Source: a virus
Strand: one strand, 5' to 3'
Length of the DNA stretch: 28,609 bases
IMG/VR virus record: IMGVR_UViG_3300045141_000328
Span: 1-28,609 of that record
Shown: piece after piece, positions 25,477 through 28,609 of the stretch
Layout of the letters: every line of letters starts with the position of its first letter
Numbering within the stretch: position 1 is the first letter of the stretch
Notes under the pieces: model-generated
What the model saw: the letters and a program-made list of their open reading frames with translations, nothing else
Told to the model about the DNA's origin: nothing
Database searches by the model: none
Made by a program: the position numbers and the translations under genes

Positions 25477-25956
25477 GTTGTCGAAACAGCGACCACCTGG
25501 GATCCGCAGACCCAGCAGCCTGCTCAAATTTATGACTGGAGCTGCTCATCGTGTGCGACAGAATGGACCGAGCGCGCGGTCTGGGCTGCGCGGTCGGCCG
25601 ACATCTACGCCAACCGTGAGGCGGTTACGTATGCGATCGGCTACCCGTCGAACATCAGCTCGGCACTGGGGCTGCATGACGGCAGTGGTGTGGAGCTGCA
25701 GCGAGTGCTACGCGAGCACGCCGGCCTCGACACCGAGCAGGGCTGGTTGTCATTCGACGAGGCCTACGAGCGGTACAGCCACACGCTGGGGCTGATGAGT
25801 GGGCAGCGGATGTACCACTGGGTTTCGGTTCGCGGAATTTCTGGCTCGAATCTCTGGATCGCCAATAGCGCGCCTGGCTATATGGGGGTTTGGGACATGC
25901 TCAGCCGCTACGACTACGAACGCCTGGGCGGCTGGTCCTGCATCTGGGTCGTGTGA
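25474..25956 (+). CDS. Cysteine-peptidase-like lysis protein, +1 frame part
   Basis: 160 codons, read after the frameshift as DVVETATTWDPQ onward, giving a fused product of about 220 residues. A cysteine pair in DWSCSSCATEW sits where the catalytic Cys of papain-like or C39-like peptidases lies, and MYHWVSVRGI followed by LWIANSAPGYMG supplies the usual His and the following Asn-containing strand. It probably cleaves peptidoglycan peptides as the endolysin, given the holin-like gene 10 bases downstream. An alternative is that the frame break is a sequencing indel in the C5T4 run, or a decayed gene. Confidence 0.6.
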   Translation, partial: DVVETATTWDPQTQQPAQIYDWSCSSCATEWTERAVWAARSADIYANREAVTYAIGYPSNISSALGLHDGSGVELQRVLREHAGLDTEQGWLSFDEAYERYSHTLGLMSGQRMYHWVSVRGISGSNLWIANSAPGYMGVWDMLSRYDYERLGGWSCIWVV

Positions 25957-25966
25957 AGGAGACGCT

Positions 25967-26119
25967 GTGAATATTGCGATGCCACCGATAACCGTGGGGT
26001 TAATCCTGGCGATCATCATCTTAATTTTGGCCGTCATCGGCCTGGTCGGCGTACTGCCGTTGAACCCGCTGATCATCTTCGGGATGTTCGCCGGGCTGGC
26101 CATTTCCAGAATGGTCTGA
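25967..26119 (+). CDS. Holin-like two-helix membrane protein
   Basis: 50 residues from GTG 25967, with AAGGAG at 25956-25961 five bases upstream. Residues about 7-30 (PITVGLILAIIILILAVIGL) and 33-47 (PLIIFGMFAGLAI) are hydrophobic and separated by a short turn with Pro and Asn. Small size, two membrane segments and its place right after the peptidase gene fit a holin. The hydrophobic run could instead be a spanin-like or pinholin element. Confidence 0.7.
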   Translation: MNIAMPPITVGLILAIIILILAVIGLVGVLPLNPLIIFGMFAGLAISRMV

Positions 26120-26287
26120 CGCCAACGCATCGCCCTCGGCGACCAGGTCGCGGATGCGGTAGATGATCAGCACGCGGACGGCAACGCCTTCGCGTTCGGC
26201 GACCTTCTCCAGTTTTTCCCACGCGCTGCGCGTGATCGGGAGACTGAGCATTGGCATATCGCCAGTATGGAAGGCCCGCATGCGCAA
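26021..26287 (-). CDS. Ribbon-helix-helix-like small regulator
   Basis: 88 residues. From MPMLSLPITRSAWEKLEKVA through EREGVAVRVLIIYRIRDLVAEG, a beta strand, helix, turn, helix pattern like ribbon-helix-helix repressors is seen. The N-terminal 10 residues before MPMLSL may be an upstream start artefact. The C-terminal 40 residues overlap antisense with the holin gene and are polar. A perfect inverted repeat lies 15 bases upstream of the start. I infer a DNA-binding, possibly self-regulating role. Confidence 0.6.
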   Translation of the reverse strand: MRMRAFHTGDMPMLSLPITRSAWEKLEKVAEREGVAVRVLIIYRIRDLVAEGDALASDHSGNGQPGEHPEDDQRVQRQYADQADDGQN

Positions 26288-26301
26288 AAGTCGTCAGTCT
26301 G

Positions 26302-26324
26302 GTCAGTGCTATCAAAGCACTGAC
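26302..26324. promoter_or_regulatory. Perfect 9-base inverted repeat, operator or terminator
   Basis: GTCAGTGCT (26302-26310), spacer ATCAA, AGCACTGAC (26316-26324). An outer pair TCGTCA 26291-26296 and TGACGA 26321-26326 offers an alternative fold. It sits between the stop of the zinc-finger gene and the start of the ribbon-helix-helix gene, both on the minus strand. There is no T-run directly after either arm, so an operator is slightly preferred over an intrinsic terminator. Confidence 0.6.
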
Positions 26325-26331
26325 GACGCAG

Positions 26332-26538
26332 TTAGCCCATGTTTTGTGTCAAAGGTGATAGAGCACGTGAAACGTTCAGATAGAAGTGCGCTTTAGGATC
26401 ATCAAGCGAGACTGCACAGCACATCTCACAGTCACCATTGGCGCAGCGCACATCACGCCATACCTTGTGATAGAAGGCGTCGTGCCCGCACACGCGGCAG
26501 AGCATGACGAGCACCGGGCCGGCAGTAATCTTAGTCAC
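26332..26538 (-). CDS. Small zinc-finger protein, last gene of the minus-strand cluster
   Basis: 68 residues from GTG overlapping the upstream stop (GTGA). CRVCGHDAFYH and CANGDCEMC provide four or more Cys ligands of zinc-ribbon type. The C-terminal part is unstructured. It could bind DNA, RNA or a host protein; nothing in the sequence decides. Confidence 0.65.
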   Translation of the reverse strand: MTKITAGPVLVMLCRVCGHDAFYHKVWRDVRCANGDCEMCCAVSLDDPKAHFYLNVSRALSPLTQNMG

Positions 26539-26840
26539 GCTAAATTACGGGCTTTCGCGCGACCAAGTGCCAGATACAGAGCGTGGGAGGCGTCCACGTA
26601 CTCCTCGCTCTCCTCGTCGTCATCCTCAGAGTTTTCGACGGCGGTAGCCCACGCGTGCGCGGCCTGCTCAATGGCCCGCAGCCGCTCGACCTCGGCCAGG
26701 GCTTCCTCGTGAAGGGCGTGACATACGTTCCCTGTTTCTTTAGCCGCATCACGATCCACCTGTAGCCGCTCGATCTGCTGCTGCAGACGGTCGATCTCTC
26801 GCTCTGAGGCTTCCATGTACGCGCTACGTTTGGTAGTCAT
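26535..26840 (-). CDS. Small coiled-coil protein
   Basis: 101 residues. Residues about 8-60 are a heptad-like coiled coil (EREIDRLQQQIERLQVDRD, EEALAEVERLRAIEQ). An acidic segment (ENSEDDDEESEEY) and a basic tail (GRAKARNLA) follow. The start overlaps the upstream gene's stop by ATGA. The function is unknown. Confidence 0.65.
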   Translation of the reverse strand: MTTKRSAYMEASEREIDRLQQQIERLQVDRDAAKETGNVCHALHEEALAEVERLRAIEQAAHAWATAVENSEDDDEESEEYVDASHALYLALGRAKARNLA

Positions 26841-27220
26841 AGTTGGGCCTTGTTGCTATCAAGCTCGATGACGGGGCACTCGCGGCACTCGTCGTTGTGT
26901 TTGTCGATGAGCGTTCGCAGTCGCTCCGCATCCGCCTCGGCAACCACACATGCTTGAAGGTGGCCAGCCGAGATGCGATTCAAGGCCGCGAGTTCTACTC
27001 GCAGCCGCTCGACTTCCTTTTCGGCGCGGACCTTGGCGTCGATCTCAACCAGATACTCGGCATGCAATTCCTCGAAGCTCACGGGGCCGGTGCCCGTCGA
27101 CGCACGCCGATACGCCTCCGCAACTACTCTCGCGTCAGTGGGCGCCTGGTCGATGCGCGGATCGTGGGCAGGCTGACACCCGTCGCCGACGTAGTGAGTC
27201 TGGCCAGGATCAGTGCTCAT
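26837..27220 (-). CDS. Small coiled-coil protein with Cys motif
   Basis: 127 residues coupled by ATGA to both neighbours. Residues about 20-105 are helical with repeated Glu/Ala/Arg/Leu (EIDAKVRAEKEVERLRVEL, AEADAERLRTLIDKHNDE), followed by CRECP near the C-terminus. It looks related in style to the next coiled-coil gene and may form hetero-oligomers with it, which is inference. Confidence 0.65.
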   Translation of the reverse strand: MSTDPGQTHYVGDGCQPAHDPRIDQAPTDARVVAEAYRRASTGTGPVSFEELHAEYLVEIDAKVRAEKEVERLRVELAALNRISAGHLQACVVAEADAERLRTLIDKHNDECRECPVIELDSNKAQL

Positions 27221-27423
27221 GGCACGGGGCGGAAATGCTCGAGCGCCTGGGCGACTTCGTCGTCATCGAGCTGGCGGCTGACGTTGAACCTGACGCTCGA
27301 GAGGCACAGGTGTCCATCGGGTAGCCGGTCGTGTTCCAAACACAAACACCTGCAGCATAGACTGCAAAACGTTTGCACTGGAGCCTGGCAGCCAGCGCGT
27401 TCACACTGATCGGGGAGGGTCAT
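27217..27423 (-). CDS. Small B-box-like or AN1-like zinc-finger protein, first gene of the cluster
   Basis: 68 residues from ATG at 27423-27421, with GAGG a few bases upstream. An alternative TTG at 27450 would remove that ribosome site from use. The N-terminal half is Cys-rich: CERAGCQAPVQTFCSLC, CRCLCLEH, with C-x4-C and C-x2-C spacings and a final His like a treble-clef or B-box zinc site. The four cluster genes overlap by ATGA or GTGA and would be made from one transcript. Function unknown; anti-defence, immunity or transcription control are open. Confidence 0.65.
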   Translation of the reverse strand: MTLPDQCERAGCQAPVQTFCSLCCRCLCLEHDRLPDGHLCLSSVRFNVSRQLDDDEVAQALEHFRPVP

Positions 27424-27464
27424 AGAACCTCGCTTTAAGGATAGGGACAATGGGTCATTGACAC

Positions 27465-27480
27465 GGTGGGTGGGTGGGTG
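27465..27480 (+). repeat. G-quadruplex-type motif (GGTGGGTGGGTGGGTG)
   Basis: Four G-runs of 2 to 3 bases separated by single T residues, followed by TG. This fits a parallel quadruplex. It is in the template strand just upstream of the leftward zinc-finger cluster. Confidence 0.55.
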
Positions 27481-27536
27481 TAAGCCAGACGTGCGCGCGA
27501 CGCGGGGCGCGCGTCCGCTCCCGCACAGCGGAAGGG

Positions 27537-27632
27537 GGGATCAACCCGCGACCAGACAGATCTCGCAGCTCGTGATCTCTTTGCAGGACGCCACGGGCTG
27601 CTCGACGACCGTCTGAGCCGCTGGTTGATCCC
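27537..27632. repeat. 10-base inverted repeat with distant arms
   Basis: GGGATCAACC at 27537-27546 and its exact complement GGTTGATCCC at 27623-27632. Outward bases are mostly G on the left and C on the right, so the pairing can extend to about 12 to 13 positions with one mismatch. This spacing is like arm-type or core recombinase sites, or a binding site pair. Confidence 0.5.
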
Positions 27633-27728
27633 TCCCATCTCTATAGGCTCCCCTGTGCGGGGAAAAGAGCGGACGATGAGTGCCGCGAGGACGCCCCCAG
27701 GGCACGGCTCCCATCATCCGCCCATCCA

Positions 27729-28609
27729 CTAGTGGCTATGCGCCGCACGGCGGGCACACTGGGTGCAGTGAAACGCACGGACGTTGCCGGTGCCCTTGAA
27801 GGGGATCGGATGGGCGTGCACGCCGTTGCCCAGCCACTGCTCGGCGAGTGACGCGCGTCCGGCGCGATCGGCGATGATCGATTGGGCGAAGTGGACGTAG
27901 TCGGCCGTTACCTCGTGGCTGAGGTGGCCGACGATGCGTCGCAAGCCGATCTCATCACCTGGGAACGCCACCAGATACCACGTACAGAACGTGTGGCGCA
28001 GCCGATGGGCGATGGGGTTCAGAACCCCCGCGGCCTCGCCGAGGCGTTGGATGATGCGGCTGGCGCCCTCCGATGACAGTGGCCGGCCTTCGTGCGACAG
28101 GAACAGGCGACCGGCGTCCTTACCGTGAGCGGGGCGAATGGTGAGATACGCGCGCAACGCGCGCACGGTGCAGCCGCCGTCACGTTTTGAGCCGTCGCCC
28201 ATGGGCACCAGGCGTTCGCGGCGGCCCTTGCCGTCTCGGCCGACGAGCGCCTGGCGCTGATCGAGGCGCAGGCGATCGATCGTCAGCGTGGCGGCCTCGC
28301 CGATGCGCATGCCAGTGTCGAGCAGCAACAGGAAGAGGGCCTCGTCACGAGCCGCGGTACGCGAGGAGCGGGCGACGCCCCACATGGCGTTGACCTCGAT
28401 CTGGGTGTAGGGCTCGCGCAGGATTTTGCCGACCCGCGGCACGCTCAGCTTGCGCAGCGTGTCGTCCGGGAGAATGCCCTCGCGCTCGAGGAAGCGGGCG
28501 AAGGTTTTGGCGCGTGCGGCCAGGGTGCGGACGCTGACGGCGCCATGGCGGGAGCTGGCGGGGTTGACGCGATCGCGGTACCAGGCGAGGACGGCGCGGA
28601 CGTTGTTGG
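27729..28609 (-). CDS. int: Tyrosine recombinase (phage integrase), N-terminus beyond window
   Basis: About 293 visible residues, open to the window edge; a GTG at 28442 would start after the core-binding domain, so the gene is read as partial. The upstream part (VRAVLAWYRDRVN, VRTLAARAKTFARFLEREG) is a SAM-like core-binding domain. The catalytic set is present: Arg in DTGMRIGEAATL, Lys near DGKGRRERLVPM, His-x-x-Arg in HRLRHTFCTW, His in VGHLSHEV and Tyr in TADYVHF. After the tyrosine there is an unusual tail of about 45 residues that ends FHCTQCARRAAHSH, with a CxxC pair and two late His residues. It would integrate or excise the phage genome. Confidence 0.85.
   Translation of the reverse strand, partial: NNVRAVLAWYRDRVNPASSRHGAVSVRTLAARAKTFARFLEREGILPDDTLRKLSVPRVGKILREPYTQIEVNAMWGVARSSRTAARDEALFLLLLDTGMRIGEAATLTIDRLRLDQRQALVGRDGKGRRERLVPMGDGSKRDGGCTVRALRAYLTIRPAHGKDAGRLFLSHEGRPLSSEGASRIIQRLGEAAGVLNPIAHRLRHTFCTWYLVAFPGDEIGLRRIVGHLSHEVTADYVHFAQSIIADRAGRASLAEQWLGNGVHAHPIPFKGTGNVRAFHCTQCARRAAHSH

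Larger units (their letters stand above)
27424..27728. other. Structured intergenic region beside integrase, candidate attP
   Basis: No convincing gene in these 305 bases. Seen: a G-run motif at 27465-27480; a 9-pair hairpin formed by GACGTGCGC with GCGCGCGTC near 27488-27513; a perfect 10-base inverted repeat GGGATCAACC 27537-27546 with GGTTGATCCC 27623-27632, arms 76 bases apart and extended imperfectly outward; a CCCC/GGGG mini-hairpin near 27650-27662; and a CCACTAGTGG palindrome starting at 27726 over the integrase stop codon. Phage attachment sites often sit beside the integrase gene, so attP is plausible but unproven. Confidence 0.4.

Noticed and set aside
26843-27409. Plus-strand 188-codon frame opposite the small-gene cluster
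   Set aside because: The minus strand shows four genes coupled by ATGA or GTGA with coherent coiled-coil and zinc-finger patterns.
27647-27666. Possible intrinsic terminator CCCCTGTGCGGGG
   Set aside because: The stem is only four pairs and is followed by A, not T, on the plus strand; on the minus strand the T-run comes before the stem.
1-28609. tRNA genes, rRNA genes, CRISPR arrays and insertion sequences
   Set aside because: No cloverleaf with a T-loop TTCGANNCC and CCA-adjacent end, no regularly spaced repeats and no transposase motifs were seen.

Overview
This window is a contiguous piece of a tailed double-stranded DNA phage or prophage from a high-GC bacterial host. By eye the GC content is about 62-65%. 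Start sites are ATG or GTG, often behind AGGAG or AAGGAG ribosome binding sites, and many neighbouring genes are coupled by ATGA, GTGA or TAATG overlaps. The host cannot be named from sequence alone. No terminase, replication or tail-sheath gene is visible. The order of genes (portal, giant internal protein, scaffold, capsid, short-tail-like proteins, fibre) and the lack of a recognisable tape measure suggest a podovirus-like particle.

Region 1 (about 48-15,300, plus strand) is the portal and internal virion module. It holds a portal protein, a small proline-rich protein, one small membrane protein gene on the opposite strand, and a giant gene of 3,080 codons. The giant product joins a glucosaminidase-like domain, a C39-like cysteine peptidase, an ADP-ribosyltransferase-like domain, long coiled coils and a membrane-active C-terminal module shared by giant phage proteins. 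Two low-complexity virion proteins and a 44-residue basic protein follow.

Region 2 (15,295-17,824) is the capsid module: a scaffolding-like protein, then the major capsid gene. The capsid gene is interrupted after only five codons by a 766-base group I intron. I can pair P1, P3, P4, P5, P7, P8 and P9 by hand. The intron carries a LAGLIDADG homing endonuclease gene that overlaps most of the catalytic core.

Region 3 (17,828-25,300) holds head-completion and tail genes. These are small hypotheticals, a fibronectin type III-like protein, two proteins with fibre-type short repeats, a 367-residue structural protein, a beta-propeller-like tail protein and a tail fibre. An HNH endonuclease gene with several zinc-ribbon pairs lies antisense between two of them and seems to have separated a start codon from its gene.

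Region 4 (25,293-26,119) looks like lysis: a cysteine-peptidase gene that can only be read through a +1 frameshift at CCC TTT TGA, followed by a 50-residue two-helix holin-like protein.

Region 5 (26,021-28,609, minus strand) is the lysogeny or accessory side. It has a ribbon-helix-helix-like regulator with a perfect 9-base inverted repeat just upstream, a tightly coupled four-gene cluster of small zinc-finger and coiled-coil proteins, a structured 305-base intergenic region that could hold attP, and a tyrosine integrase cut by the window edge. Together these suggest a temperate phage with two different homing elements in its late genes.
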